Below are positions 1 through 7,567 of a stretch of DNA of 28,848 nucleotides, piece after piece. The notes beneath the pieces are model-generated. The model was not told the origin of the DNA, ran no database searches, and was given only the letters and a program-made list of their open reading frames with translations. The translations under genes were made by a program, and so were the position numbers. This stretch comes from Anaerolineales bacterium UBA5069 (lineage in GTDB: Bacteria; Chloroflexota; Anaerolineae; Caldilineales; Caldilineaceae): positions 28,432-57,279 of the forward strand of contig DIAV01000213.1 in NCBI GenBank assembly GCA_002415895.1, written 5' to 3'. The stretch's first letter is position 1, and every line of letters begins with the position of its first letter.

Positions 1-360
1 TGGCGCTGGTCATCGGGTACGCAGCTGCGCGTCTTCTATCTGCACCTGCTGCTGCTGGGGTGGATGAGCAGCGCGCTCTTTGGCGTGGCCCTCTCTGCGT
101 TGGGGGTCTTCGCGGCGCAGATGCAGCGCGCTCTGGCGTGGGCGTGGATTGCCGGTGTCGCGACAATGCTGCTGGCGCTGCTGGGGCTGGGTTTGGCGAG
201 CATTGTGCCCATTTCGGCTGTATTCTGGCTCAAGCTGGCGGCGTGGAGCAGCATTGTTCCCGCTACAGTCGCCACAGTGACCTTCAGCACGACGGCGATT
301 GGCCTCTTGCGCGGTGCACGTTTCAGCGCAAAGATTCTCCGTACCCAAGCCCCTGCGTAG
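1..360 (+). CDS. C-terminal part of a multi-spanning membrane protein (5' end outside window)
   Basis: The reading frame is open from the first base and ends at TAG 358-360, so only the last 119 residues are visible. They contain three or four hydrophobic segments (about residues 10-37, 41-66 and 73-100) separated by short loops, and a short basic tail. This is the pattern of an integral inner-membrane protein. The start of the fragment (basic residues, then HLLLLGW) loosely resembles a helix of haem-copper-oxidase-subunit-I-like or NnrS-like proteins, but this is only an impression and I do not assign a family. The next gene on the strand is a multihaem cytochrome 189 bp downstream with its own -10 element, so co-transcription is not required. 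Coding status is well supported by the uninterrupted hydrophobic frame; function is unknown. Confidence 0.7.
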   Translation, partial: WRWSSGTQLRVFYLHLLLLGWMSSALFGVALSALGVFAAQMQRALAWAWIAGVATMLLALLGLGLASIVPISAVFWLKLAAWSSIVPATVATVTFSTTAIGLLRGARFSAKILRTQAPA

Positions 361-384
361 GCAAAGTAGGCGTGTAGTTGGGTA

Positions 385-414
385 GGTACGCGTGTACCAA
401 TACAGGCGTATAAT
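385..414 (+). promoter_or_regulatory. Candidate promoter of the cytochrome gene with a palindromic site
   Basis: A perfect -10 hexamer TATAAT lies at 409-414. No good -35 hexamer lies 16-18 bp upstream. Instead the -35 position is occupied by a palindrome: GGTAC (385-389), spacer GCGT, GTACC (394-398). A weak -35 with a palindrome in its place is a common arrangement at regulated promoters, so an operator is a reasonable inference. Transcription would start near 421, giving a leader of about 130 nt before the ATG at 550. Confidence 0.45.
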
Positions 415-549
415 GAGGGTGCGGGCTGCAGCTTGAGCCTGCGCTGCCCCTGTGCGCGCCAGTCATCCGTATCTGTATCCTCGCTGGCGCTATTTCATAA
501 CTCATCTTAATCCAATTGTCTGGGCACCCGGTCTATCCAAGGAGGAGAC

Positions 550-1938
550 ATGGTTCGCCGCATATGGGGGGCTTCCAACGCCCGCGCGCCGACATTCATG
601 CGCGTGGCACTTTGCACTGCATTCTTCCTCACACTCCTGCTTCTCTCCATGCACGGCAGTGCGCTTGTGGCTGCGGACGCACCGCCTTTGCCCACGCCAG
701 CCGCCCCTACCCACACCCAGCCGCAAAGCGCACTCCAGGATGTACCCACACTGGCTCAGACCCAGGCTGCCGCGGCAGATCGCTTCACACTGCTGGCTTG
801 GAACGATCTGGGCATGCATTGCTATAACCGCGACTTTCAGGATCTGGCCGTACTCCCGCCTTACAACAACCTCTACGCACAGGTGGTGCGCGTGGGCAAC
901 CCACCCCAGATTGTCACAACAACCGTCACCGTTGACTATGCCTTTGCCGACAATACCTACTCTGTGGGCAAGTCCAATTTTTGGGATTTCGAGAAGGCGC
1001 TCTTTGGCGTGGAGCTTGCCCCCAACATCGGGCTCACGGGCAACGGGCTCGATGGCCCCATGGCTGCCAAACCCAACCACTTTGTGGCCGAAGGGATTCC
1101 ACTCACCGAGTACAGCGACAGCGCGCCAACAACGCGCCATCCCTATCAACTGGCCACTGTGGTGGCCCGCGCCAGCGCCGGCGGCGCAAAGTTGGCGCAG
1201 TTGACCGCCGTTGCGCCCGTCTCCACCGAGATGCGCTGCGACAAGTGCCACAGCGACGGGGGCGAAGAAGGCATCAGCACCGGGCGCGTCGAAACCAACA
1301 TTCTGACGCTGCATGACAACGAGAACAGCGGTGAGTATCCGCCTGGGCATGAGACGCCGCTCATGGATCGGCGTCCCGTACTTTGCGCCGAGTGTCACGC
1401 GTCCAACGCGCTAGGTGCGCCCGGGGTAGCGGGATTGGAAAGCCTTTCGCGCGTGATGCACAGCAAGCACGCGGGCGAATCACCCGACACGACGCTGGGC
1501 TGCTACAACTGCCATCCGGGGCCGGACACAAAGTGCCTGCGCGATGTCATGTCGCAGCAGCACAGCATGGGTTGTGTCGATTGCCACGGCGGCATGGAGC
1601 AGGTGTCCCAGAATCCCACGCCGTGGCTCAAGGAGCCGCGCTGCGACACCTGTCACAACGATCCCCAGTATGCGCAGAACCAGCCGCTCTATCGCAATTC
1701 CACCGGCCATGGCGGCATCTACTGCGCCGCCTGCCACGACAGTCCCCACGCCATAGCGCCCAGCCGCGAGGCCAACGATGCGCTCAAGTTCATCGCGCTG
1801 CAAGGGCGCAACGGCCCCCTCGTTACCTGCACAGTCTGCCATTTGACAGTGCCGGACGGACCCGGGCCACACGGCATGGCCGCCCCGCCGCCGATCATTT
1901 ATAGCAACTGGTCCTACCTGCCCACTGTTAAGCAGTAA
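550..1938 (+). CDS. Exported seven-haem c-type cytochrome
   Basis: The 462-aa protein has seven canonical CXXCH haem-attachment motifs, at residues 230-234, 279-283, 318-322, 342-346, 365-369, 392-396 and 427-431. It is therefore expected to carry seven covalent haems and to act in extracytoplasmic electron transfer. The N-terminus is basic and followed by a hydrophobic stretch (about 17-40) that can serve as signal peptide or anchor. Residues about 78-180 form a haem-free domain starting with LLAWNDLGMHC, a phrase I recognise from uncharacterised multihaem proteins. The ATG at 550 is chosen because GGAGGAGAC lies directly upstream (541-549); the ATG at 598-600 is an internal alternative. The redox partner is unknown, and no oxidase, reductase or haem-lyase gene is adjacent. 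Family assignment beyond multihaem cytochrome is not possible by eye. Confidence 0.93.
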   Translation: MVRRIWGASNARAPTFMRVALCTAFFLTLLLLSMHGSALVAADAPPLPTPAAPTHTQPQSALQDVPTLAQTQAAAADRFTLLAWNDLGMHCYNRDFQDLAVLPPYNNLYAQVVRVGNPPQIVTTTVTVDYAFADNTYSVGKSNFWDFEKALFGVELAPNIGLTGNGLDGPMAAKPNHFVAEGIPLTEYSDSAPTTRHPYQLATVVARASAGGAKLAQLTAVAPVSTEMRCDKCHSDGGEEGISTGRVETNILTLHDNENSGEYPPGHETPLMDRRPVLCAECHASNALGAPGVAGLESLSRVMHSKHAGESPDTTLGCYNCHPGPDTKCLRDVMSQQHSMGCVDCHGGMEQVSQNPTPWLKEPRCDTCHNDPQYAQNQPLYRNSTGHGGIYCAACHDSPHAIAPSREANDALKFIALQGRNGPLVTCTVCHLTVPDGPGPHGMAAPPPIIYSNWSYLPTVKQ

Positions 1939-1983
1939 CGTTATAGCGAGCACCACCCGTACGAACGACTACATGCACTGAAA

Positions 1984-2027
1984 AAGAGCAGAGATGACAA
2001 CGGCAGTCCGTTGTCATCTCTGCTCTT
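1984..2027. terminator. Strong stem-loop terminator between convergent genes
   Basis: A perfect 20-bp stem (1984-2003 with 2008-2027) closes a 4-nt CAGT loop. It lies between the stop of the cytochrome gene (plus) and the stop of the hydrolase gene (minus). On the minus strand the stem is followed by TTTTTCAG, so it is a good intrinsic terminator for the hydrolase. On the plus strand there is no U-tract beyond the stem itself, so it may work less well in that direction. Confidence 0.85.
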
Positions 2028-2060
2028 ATGTGCACAATCGTGTAGTGTCTACTGATTCGC

Positions 2061-2939
2061 TTACTTGGCGGCCAGCGTCTCGGCAAACCAGTCGGCCGTG
2101 CGCTGAATCACCGAGTCGGCCATGGTCTGGTCTTCAGTCAGCACCTGGTAGATGTGGTCACCGCCGGGGATGATCCACGCTTCCTTGGGTGCGCCGGGGG
2201 CAGCGTCAACCAGGCCGGGCGCGTACGCAGCCGAGAAATCCTGATCGCCCGCAACAGCGAGATAGGGGCCGGGATACTGTGCAATTGCGCCGGCAATATC
2301 GTAATCCTTCATTGTGGCGAAGAAGTCATTCTTGAGCGCAATGGTGCGCCAGCCCAGATCCATGCCCACAATGCCATTCTCGGCGGCAATCAGACGCGCA
2401 GCATCATACGGCGGGCCGGAGAAATCGGCGTCAAAGTTGCCCACCGATGACCAGGTGGCCATGGAACTGAACCACTCGGGGTGCGCGCCCGCGGTCATGA
2501 TGGCAATGCCGCCACCCAGGCTAAAGCCAAGCACGCCCACGCGCGCCGGGTCCACCCAGGGCTGTGCCACCAGCCAGTTGTAGGCGGCCTCAGCGTCCTC
2601 AATCTGGCCACCCACTGTTGCAGCGCCTGTATCACCGTCACTCTTGCCAAAGCCGCGGAAGTCAATGCGCAGCGAGCCAATACCCTGTGCGGCCAGCGCG
2701 TCGGCGGCGCGTGCATACATATTGCCCACTTCGTCCTTCGTGCTGCCAAATCCGTGCAGCATAAGCACGACGGGCGCGGGTTGGGCGGCGCTTGCCGCCA
2801 ACGGCTGGTTCAACGTGCCCACCACGCCATTGTCAAGCGTCACGGGCACTGCATTTGTGGATTGGATCGGCACACATGCAGCGGCCAGCAGCGCCACAAT
2901 CAGCAGCAGCGGCCATACAACAAAAGCCTTTCGTAACAT
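2061..2939 (-). CDS. Lipoprotein alpha/beta hydrolase (esterase/peptidase-like)
   Basis: The 292-aa protein begins with a lipoprotein-like signal: two basic residues, a hydrophobic core and Cys22 preceded by small residues. The lipobox is slightly non-standard, with Ala at -3. The rest is a single alpha/beta-hydrolase domain. The oxyanion-hole region is LMLHGFGSTKDE (59-70). The nucleophile elbow GFSLGG has Ser140. The probable acid is Asp232 or Asp234 in AGDQDF, and the catalytic His is His262 in GGDHIY. RIDFRGFGKSDGD (91-103) is typical of the BAAT/dienelactone hydrolase-like families. It is expected to hydrolyse an ester or amide outside the cytoplasmic membrane; the substrate cannot be read from the sequence. 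An AGGAGAG ribosome site precedes ATG 2939. It stands alone, with the cytochrome convergent and tRNA-fMet divergent. Confidence 0.9.
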   Translation of the reverse strand: MLRKAFVVWPLLLIVALLAAACVPIQSTNAVPVTLDNGVVGTLNQPLAASAAQPAPVVLMLHGFGSTKDEVGNMYARAADALAAQGIGSLRIDFRGFGKSDGDTGAATVGGQIEDAEAAYNWLVAQPWVDPARVGVLGFSLGGGIAIMTAGAHPEWFSSMATWSSVGNFDADFSGPPYDAARLIAAENGIVGMDLGWRTIALKNDFFATMKDYDIAGAIAQYPGPYLAVAGDQDFSAAYAPGLVDAAPGAPKEAWIIPGGDHIYQVLTEDQTMADSVIQRTADWFAETLAAK

Positions 2940-3073
2940 GCGTCTCTCCTGGCATTGGAATGGGAATCGACAATATCAGCACGCGCCGGTGGGAGCGCGC
3001 AACGAGCTACACAGCGGCAGACAGCGCTAGCGTACCGCACGCGCAACGCTTTGTCCAGCAGCCACATGCGGAT

Positions 3074-3102
3074 TTGACCAGCACAGCACCGGCGTGTATA
3101 CT
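3074..3102 (+). promoter_or_regulatory. Sigma-70 promoter of tRNA-fMet
   Basis: TTGACC at 3074-3079 and TATACT at 3097-3102 are separated by exactly 17 bp, each matching the consensus at five of six positions. The predicted start is near 3109, about 15 nt before the mature tRNA, a normal distance for a single tRNA transcript. Confidence 0.8.
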
Positions 3103-3123
3103 GGCCTGTACAGTCGAATGTGA

Positions 3124-3198
3124 CGCGGGGTGGAGCAGCGGTAGCTCGCCGGGCTCATAACCCGGAGGTCGTAGGTTCGATCCCTACCCCCGCTACCA
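3124..3198 (+). tRNA. Initiator tRNA-fMet (CAT)
   Basis: A 75-nt cloverleaf with encoded CCA (3196-3198). The acceptor strands are CGCGGGG and CCCCGCT. Pair 2-71 onward is perfect, while position 1 is C facing T at 72. An unpaired 1x72 end is the hallmark of bacterial initiator tRNA. The anticodon arm is CCGGG-CTCATAA-CCCGG: anticodon CAT with three consecutive G-C pairs at 29-31/39-41, the second initiator hallmark. The T arm GTAGG-TTCGATC-CCTAC is intact. Together these distinguish it from elongator tRNA-Met and tRNA-Ile2. Confidence 0.97.
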
Positions 3199-3201
3199 TA
3201 G

Positions 3202-3250
3202 AACGCACAACCGCCGGTGTATCTTCAGGATACACCGGCGGTTGTGCGTT
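3202..3250 (+). terminator. Terminator of tRNA-fMet
   Basis: A perfect 22-bp stem (3202-3223 with 3229-3250) closes a 5-nt loop TTCAG. It begins three bases after the tRNA CCA end and closes with GTTT. It ends the tRNA transcript ahead of the mannosidase gene. Confidence 0.85.
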
Positions 3251-3260
3251 TGTGGCATGG

Positions 3261-3296
3261 CACAGCGCGGTTTCCAAAAGCGGAAGCCTCGCTGTG
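3261..3296 (+). repeat. Second stem-loop, related to the hairpin at 28380-28413
   Basis: CACAGCGCGGTTTCC (3261-3275) can pair with GGAAGCCTCGCTGTG (3282-3296) around a 6-nt loop, with one mismatch and one G-U pair. The 14-nt right arm core GGAAGCCTCGCTGT is found again, letter for letter, at 28400-28413 in a perfect palindrome. The element sits between the tRNA terminator and the mannosidase -10. Confidence 0.6.
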
Positions 3297-3307
3297 TGCG
3301 TGTCGGG

Positions 3308-3313
3308 TATAAT
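3308..3313 (+). promoter_or_regulatory. Candidate -10 element of the mannosidase gene
   Basis: A perfect TATAAT hexamer lies 83 bp before the mannosidase ATG at 3396. The -35 region (around 3285-3290) falls inside the preceding stem-loop and does not resemble TTGACA, so promoter strength is uncertain. Confidence 0.4.
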
Positions 3314-3395
3314 GAAGGGGCTGCCATGCGACCATTGGCAGCGTCGATTGCATTGCATCGCCACCCGCCTCGCCCACCCAACAAACGAAAGCACC

Positions 3396-6300
3396 ATGCA
3401 AAAGCATCTTCAACTCACGCGCCAGCGCGCGCAAAACTTTGCCGCTTTGCTGGAACAGCGCTTTTACACAGAGCGCGCCCCGGTTGCGCTGGCCGTCTTC
3501 TCGGCGCCCGGTCGCATCTCCTACGCAGAGGCCATGCAGGGAGAGTATCGCCCTGCGCAGGTGGGCGAAAAGTTCGGCCCGCTCTGGTCCACCCACTGGT
3601 TCCGCATAGCGCTGGAGATTCCCGCGGCGTGGCAAGGGCGCGAGGTGCACCTTCTCTTCGATAGTTCCTCCGAAGCGTGTGTCTGGCAGGATGGCGTGCC
3701 CCTGCAAGGGCTGACGGGTTCTTTCAGCACCTGGCAGCCGGAGCCTATCCGCACCTCCTATTGCCTCACCGGCGCGGCGCAGGGCGGCGAAATGCTCGGG
3801 TACTACGTGGAAGTCGCCTGCAACGGCCTCTTTGGCCTTGATGCGAAGCTTAACAATGCGCGCCTGGGCGAGCTTTGTCAGGCGGAAATTGGTGCATTTG
3901 ATCGGGACGCGTGGGACCTCTACTGGGACCTCAAGGTGATTGCGGATATGGCGCTCCACCTGCCCGCCAACACGCCGCGCGGCGGGCAGGCGCTCTACGC
4001 CGCCAACGCCATGGTGAATGCCATTTTGCTCGACGACAAATGCACCTGGCCCGCAGCGCGCGAGATCGCGGCGCGCTTCTTTGCGGCCCGCAACGGCGAC
4101 GGGCAGCACAACCTCTCGGCGATTGGCCACGCCCATATTGACACTGCGTGGCTCTGGCCGATTGCCGAAACGCAGCGCAAGACCGTGCGCACCTTCTCCA
4201 CTGCCATCCGCATGATGGATGCGTATCCCGATTATCTCTTCTCCTGCTCGCAGGCGCAGCAACTGGCGTGGATCAAGGAGCAGCAACCTGCGCTCTATGC
4301 GCGCATTCTGGCCAAGGCGCACGCAGGGCAGTTTGTGCCTGTGGGCGGCACATGGATTGAGCCGGACTGCAACATCCCCTCGGGCGAGTCGCTTGTGCGC
4401 CAGTTCCTCTACGGCCAGCGCTTCTTCGAGGCTGAATTTGGGGCGCGCTGCCACGAGTTCTGGAACCCTGACGTCTTTGGCTACAGCGGCGCACTGCCAC
4501 AGATTATGAAGCTGGCGGACATCGACTACTTTCTGACGCAGAAGCTCTCGTGGAACCAGCTCAACAAGCCCGCCAGCCACACCTTCCTCTGGGAAGGCAT
4601 TGACGGCTCACAAATCCTGACGCACTTCCCGCCCGCCGACACCTACAACTCGATGGCCGACGTCAAGGAAGTTCTCTTCAATGTGAGCAACTTCAAGGAC
4701 CACGAGCGCGCCAACGAGAGCTATCTGCTCTTTGGCTATGGCGACGGCGGCGGCGGCCCCACCAATGAGATGCTTGAGCAACTGCAACGCATGGGCGACG
4801 TTGATGGGCTGCCGCGCACGCAGATGCGCACGCCGCAGGATTTCTTTGCACGCTGTGCGGCCGATATCAAAGACCCGCTTGCTGTCGTGGGCGAACTCTA
4901 TTTTGAGCTGCATCGCGGCACCTACACCACACAGGCGCGCAACAAGAAAGCCAATCGCAAGGCCGAATTGCTGCTGCGCGACGTGGAGATGCTGGCGGCG
5001 CTGGCCTTCACCACAGCGGGCGCCGCCTACCCTGCGGCAACGGTGCAGACGCTCTGGCAACTGGTGCTGCTGAACCAGTTCCACGATATTATTCCCGGTT
5101 CTTCCATCGGCGAGGTCTACGCAGACTCGGCGCTGGATTATGCACGCGTACAGCTCGAAGGAACCGCCCTGCGCGAAGCAGCGCTCGCCGCCCTCCTGCC
5201 GCAAGTCGCGACCGGCCCCAAAGTCGCGCTCTTCAACACACTTGGCAGCGCGCGGCGCGAAGTGGTGGCGCTGCCCGCGGGCGTTGCCGGCGGCCAGCCT
5301 GCACATGACGGCGGCCAGCTGGGCATCATTCACGCACCGGCGCTGGGCAGCGCCGTGACGACGCCCGTCACCAGCGAGGACGCGGTTACGCTCACCGAGA
5401 GCCCAAGCGGCTACGTGCTGGAAAACCCACACCTGCGCGCGGTCTTCAACCGCGCCGGCGGCCTCACCAGCCTGATTCACAAGGCCACGGGCCGCGAGAG
5501 CATTGCGGCAGGTGGCGCGGGCAATACCTTTGTGCTCTTTGAGGATATTCCCAACGCGTGGGACGCGTGGGATGTGGATGTCTTCCACCTGGAGAAGCGG
5601 CTCGCCCTGGGCGGTGCAACGAGTTGCCGCGTACTCGAAACGGGGCCCCTGCGCGCCGCGCTGGCCTTCGACTACGCCCTGACGCCGCAGAGCAGCCTGC
5701 ACCAGGAGGTGATGCTGACCGCCCTGGGCGAGCGCATTGACTTTGCCTGTAGCGTGGAATGGCGCGAGACGCAGAAGTTCCTCAAGGTGGAGTTCCCGCT
5801 CAACGTGCGCGCCGCCTTTGCCACGTATGAGATCCAGTTTGGCCACGTGCAGCGCCCCACACACTACAACACCACCTATGACATGGCCCGCTTTGAGGTG
5901 CCGGCGCACAAGTGGGCCGACCTCTCCGAGCCGGACTTTGGCGTGGCGCTGCTCAACGACTGCAAGTATGGCTATGCAGCGCATGAGAATGTGCTGCGCC
6001 TCTCGCTCCTGCGCGCGCCTACGCACCCGGACCCCGAAGCCGACCGCGGCCTGCACACCTTCGCCTATGCGCTCTTCCCGCACGCGGGCAGCCCGCAGGC
6101 GGCAGCCGTCACCGAGCAGGCGCTGCGCTTCAATGTGCCGCTCCTGCTCGCAGCCACCGATGCGCCCGAGGCCTCGCACTGCTTCATCCAGGTAGATAAC
6201 CCCGCGCTCATCATCGACAGCGTGAAGAAGGCAGAGGAGAGCGACGCGCTGATTGTGCGCCTCTACGAAGCGCGCGGCACGCGCGGTGCGGCGCGCCTGA

Positions 6301-6446
6301 GCACAAGCCTGCCTCTCAGGTCCGCTGCACTGACGAATCTGCTTGAAGACGAAATTGGTGCACTAAGGTGCGATGATAAGCGCGTGGAACTGAACTTCAA
6401 ACCCTTTGAGATTATTACAGTTAAGATGGAGATTGGCACCGCCTAG
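3396..6446 (+). CDS. GH38 alpha-mannosidase, cytoplasmic
   Basis: The 1016-aa protein has the length and order of motifs of bacterial and vacuolar (Ams1-type) glycoside hydrolase family 38. This is a retaining, zinc-dependent enzyme that removes alpha-mannosyl residues from oligosaccharides or glycans. The active-site motif GHAHIDTAWLWP has His247 and Asp249 as predicted zinc ligands. The catalytic nucleophile is Asp359 in NPDVFGYSG. A conserved ELHRGTYTTQARNK segment follows. NQFHDIIPGSS supplies His563 and Asp564 as further metal/substrate ligands. The C-terminal half is beta-rich, as usual. There is no signal peptide, so it should act in the cytoplasm on imported or internally recycled glycans. 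The frame stays open upstream through the tRNA, but ATG 3396 is the first plausible start downstream of the -10 at 3308. The ribosome site is weak (GAAAG). No sugar transporter is adjacent. Confidence 0.95.
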   Translation: MQKHLQLTRQRAQNFAALLEQRFYTERAPVALAVFSAPGRISYAEAMQGEYRPAQVGEKFGPLWSTHWFRIALEIPAAWQGREVHLLFDSSSEACVWQDGVPLQGLTGSFSTWQPEPIRTSYCLTGAAQGGEMLGYYVEVACNGLFGLDAKLNNARLGELCQAEIGAFDRDAWDLYWDLKVIADMALHLPANTPRGGQALYAANAMVNAILLDDKCTWPAAREIAARFFAARNGDGQHNLSAIGHAHIDTAWLWPIAETQRKTVRTFSTAIRMMDAYPDYLFSCSQAQQLAWIKEQQPALYARILAKAHAGQFVPVGGTWIEPDCNIPSGESLVRQFLYGQRFFEAEFGARCHEFWNPDVFGYSGALPQIMKLADIDYFLTQKLSWNQLNKPASHTFLWEGIDGSQILTHFPPADTYNSMADVKEVLFNVSNFKDHERANESYLLFGYGDGGGGPTNEMLEQLQRMGDVDGLPRTQMRTPQDFFARCAADIKDPLAVVGELYFELHRGTYTTQARNKKANRKAELLLRDVEMLAALAFTTAGAAYPAATVQTLWQLVLLNQFHDIIPGSSIGEVYADSALDYARVQLEGTALREAALAALLPQVATGPKVALFNTLGSARREVVALPAGVAGGQPAHDGGQLGIIHAPALGSAVTTPVTSEDAVTLTESPSGYVLENPHLRAVFNRAGGLTSLIHKATGRESIAAGGAGNTFVLFEDIPNAWDAWDVDVFHLEKRLALGGATSCRVLETGPLRAALAFDYALTPQSSLHQEVMLTALGERIDFACSVEWRETQKFLKVEFPLNVRAAFATYEIQFGHVQRPTHYNTTYDMARFEVPAHKWADLSEPDFGVALLNDCKYGYAAHENVLRLSLLRAPTHPDPEADRGLHTFAYALFPHAGSPQAAAVTEQALRFNVPLLLAATDAPEASHCFIQVDNPALIIDSVKKAEESDALIVRLYEARGTRGAARLSTSLPLRSAALTNLLEDEIGALRCDDKRVELNFKPFEIITVKMEIGTA

Positions 6447-6462
6447 AGGGTTCCGGCAGAAA

Positions 6463-6666
6463 ACAAAATCTCAACGCAAATTCACGAAGCTGCGCACAGA
6501 AACGCAAGGAACAGCAACAGCGGAACACAGATTAACGGGGAAACTGCAAGGATAACTGCGGATATCTGCGCGTTTCCCTGCTTTTTCCGCAGTTATCTTT
6601 GTCCATGGTTGTGCCCTGCCTCTGCGTTGCTTTGTGCTCCTTTGTAACTTTGCGTTGAGATTTTGT
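6463..6666. repeat. MITE-like intergenic inverted-repeat element
   Basis: The 204-bp non-coding stretch is bounded by perfect 18-bp inverted repeats, ACAAAATCTCAACGCAAA at 6463-6480 and its complement at 6649-6666. Inside, the arms continue with weaker similarity and contain a second inverted pair (6548-6562 with 6586-6600). A 7-bp direct repeat TCCGGCA lies outside at 6452-6458 and 6685-6691, but not flush with the ends, so it may be chance. There is no open frame of note. This is consistent with a small non-autonomous element or a genome-specific interspersed repeat. Confidence 0.6.
6548..6600 (+). terminator. Possible terminator of the mannosidase gene (inside the repeat element)
   Basis: A 15-bp stem with one G-U pair (6548-6562 with 6586-6600) closes a 23-nt loop, and the right arm ends in TTT followed by GTCC. 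It is the best terminator candidate after the mannosidase stop, 100 bp downstream. It also forms the inner part of the larger inverted repeat. Confidence 0.4.
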
Positions 6667-6719
6667 AGTGGGTGTGCGTTTCACTCCGGCAACAGGTTAG
6701 GCGAGCTCGGGGCGCCAAT

Positions 6720-6947
6720 TCACTGCTGCGCGTTCTCGCTCGCAGCGGGCAGTGGCGCCACAGCCACCAGCACCCGTTGCGTGGCCGCGGCAATCTCGGC
6801 AACGGCTTGGTCAAACGCGGCGCGGTTGGCGCGCGAGGGGGTGCGGAAGCCCGTTATCTTGCGTACATACTGCAGCGCCGCTGCGTCAATTTCGGCCTGT
6901 GTGGGGGCCGCATCGGCCATGCGCAGTTGTTTGATGCTACGGCACAT
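6720..6947 (-). CDS. DUF2277 family protein
   Basis: The small 75-aa protein starts MCRSIKQLR and continues with AAALQYVRKITGF (23-35) and PSRANRAAFDQAVAEIA (37-53). This matches the DUF2277 pattern: an MCR-N/S-IK start, then a helix-loop-helix with the VRKI-GF and NxxAFDxAVxEIA motifs. The family is small, soluble and of unknown function. The ATG at 6947 is chosen because it gives the family N-terminus and has AAGGAGA at 6955-6961; the frame extends further upstream only as an overlap with the neighbouring gene. It is the last gene of a three-gene minus-strand operon, 37 bp after the preceding stop. The final ten residues (Pro/Ala/Ser-rich) are non-conserved tail. Confidence 0.85.
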   Translation of the reverse strand: MCRSIKQLRMADAAPTQAEIDAAALQYVRKITGFRTPSRANRAAFDQAVAEIAAATQRVLVAVAPLPAASENAQQ

Positions 6948-6984
6948 TCTCCATTCTCCTTGCCTCGAAGAAGACACACATGGC

Positions 6985-7551
6985 CTAATCCCTGTGCGCC
7001 AAATCAATCTGCTGGCGCAACTCGGCGTGCGCTGCGGCCAGGTTGTCCCGCGCCTGAAAGTACGCAGCCTGGCTGAAGCCCATTTCTCCCGCCGCCAGCA
7101 TCGCCTCCAACGTCTCCACCACGCGCAGCAATTTGCCCTCCAGCCCCTCAATTGTGGTGCCGAAAACCCGCTCCGGCAACATATAGAAGGTCAAGAGAAT
7201 AAGCACCGAACTGTTGAGTAGAACTGTGGCTGTGACCTGCGCCCCGCGTGTGGATGCGTACAAGTAGAGCATGATCCAGATGACGCCCGTCAGCGTGGCA
7301 ACCTGCCAGCGCGCAATCGGGCGCGCCGGCTGCAGGGTGGCCAGGCGCGGGCCCAAGCGCTCCGTCCGCTTGAGCCGCTGCAGCCACGCGTTCATGCGCC
7401 GGCACTCTGCCACATAGACGCGACGCTGGTCGCGGCCAGCCAATTCCGTCGCATAGGCGCGGCAGTCGGCGGCCAGATCGTAGAATTCCTTGCGAGTGAA
7501 GGGCAATAATGCAGAAGGGGCGCCCGTGGCGGGAGTACGCCCTGGAGCCAT
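6985..7551 (-). CDS. Unknown two-TM membrane protein
   Basis: I do not recognise this 188-aa protein. Residues 19-80 are charged and helical. Two membrane segments follow (about 83-100 and 106-124), joined by a very short loop. The C-terminal 125-188 is a long, Leu/Ala/Glu-rich helix likely to form a coiled coil. A helical hairpin in the membrane with two large cytoplasmic helical arms resembles small structural or SLATT-like membrane proteins in outline, but no diagnostic motif supports that. ATG 7551 is preferred: GGAG lies a few bases upstream, and it sits 16 bp after the stop of the UbiA-like gene. Frames further upstream would overlap that gene. It is probably translated from the same message as the UbiA-like protein and DUF2277. 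Confidence 0.7.
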   Translation of the reverse strand: MAPGRTPATGAPSALLPFTRKEFYDLAADCRAYATELAGRDQRRVYVAECRRMNAWLQRLKRTERLGPRLATLQPARPIARWQVATLTGVIWIMLYLYASTRGAQVTATVLLNSSVLILLTFYMLPERVFGTTIEGLEGKLLRVVETLEAMLAAGEMGFSQAAYFQARDNLAAAHAELRQQIDLAHRD

Positions 7552-7567
7552 GGTTTGGCTCCATTCT

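Noticed and set aside
3120..3395. N-terminal extension of the mannosidase frame
   Set aside because: It runs through tRNA-fMet, the tRNA terminator and the candidate -10, so it cannot be coding. ATG 3396 is used instead.
4608..6179. 523-codon minus-strand frame inside the mannosidase gene
   Set aside because: The opposite strand encodes conserved GH38 sequence throughout. The antisense product has no recognisable domain.
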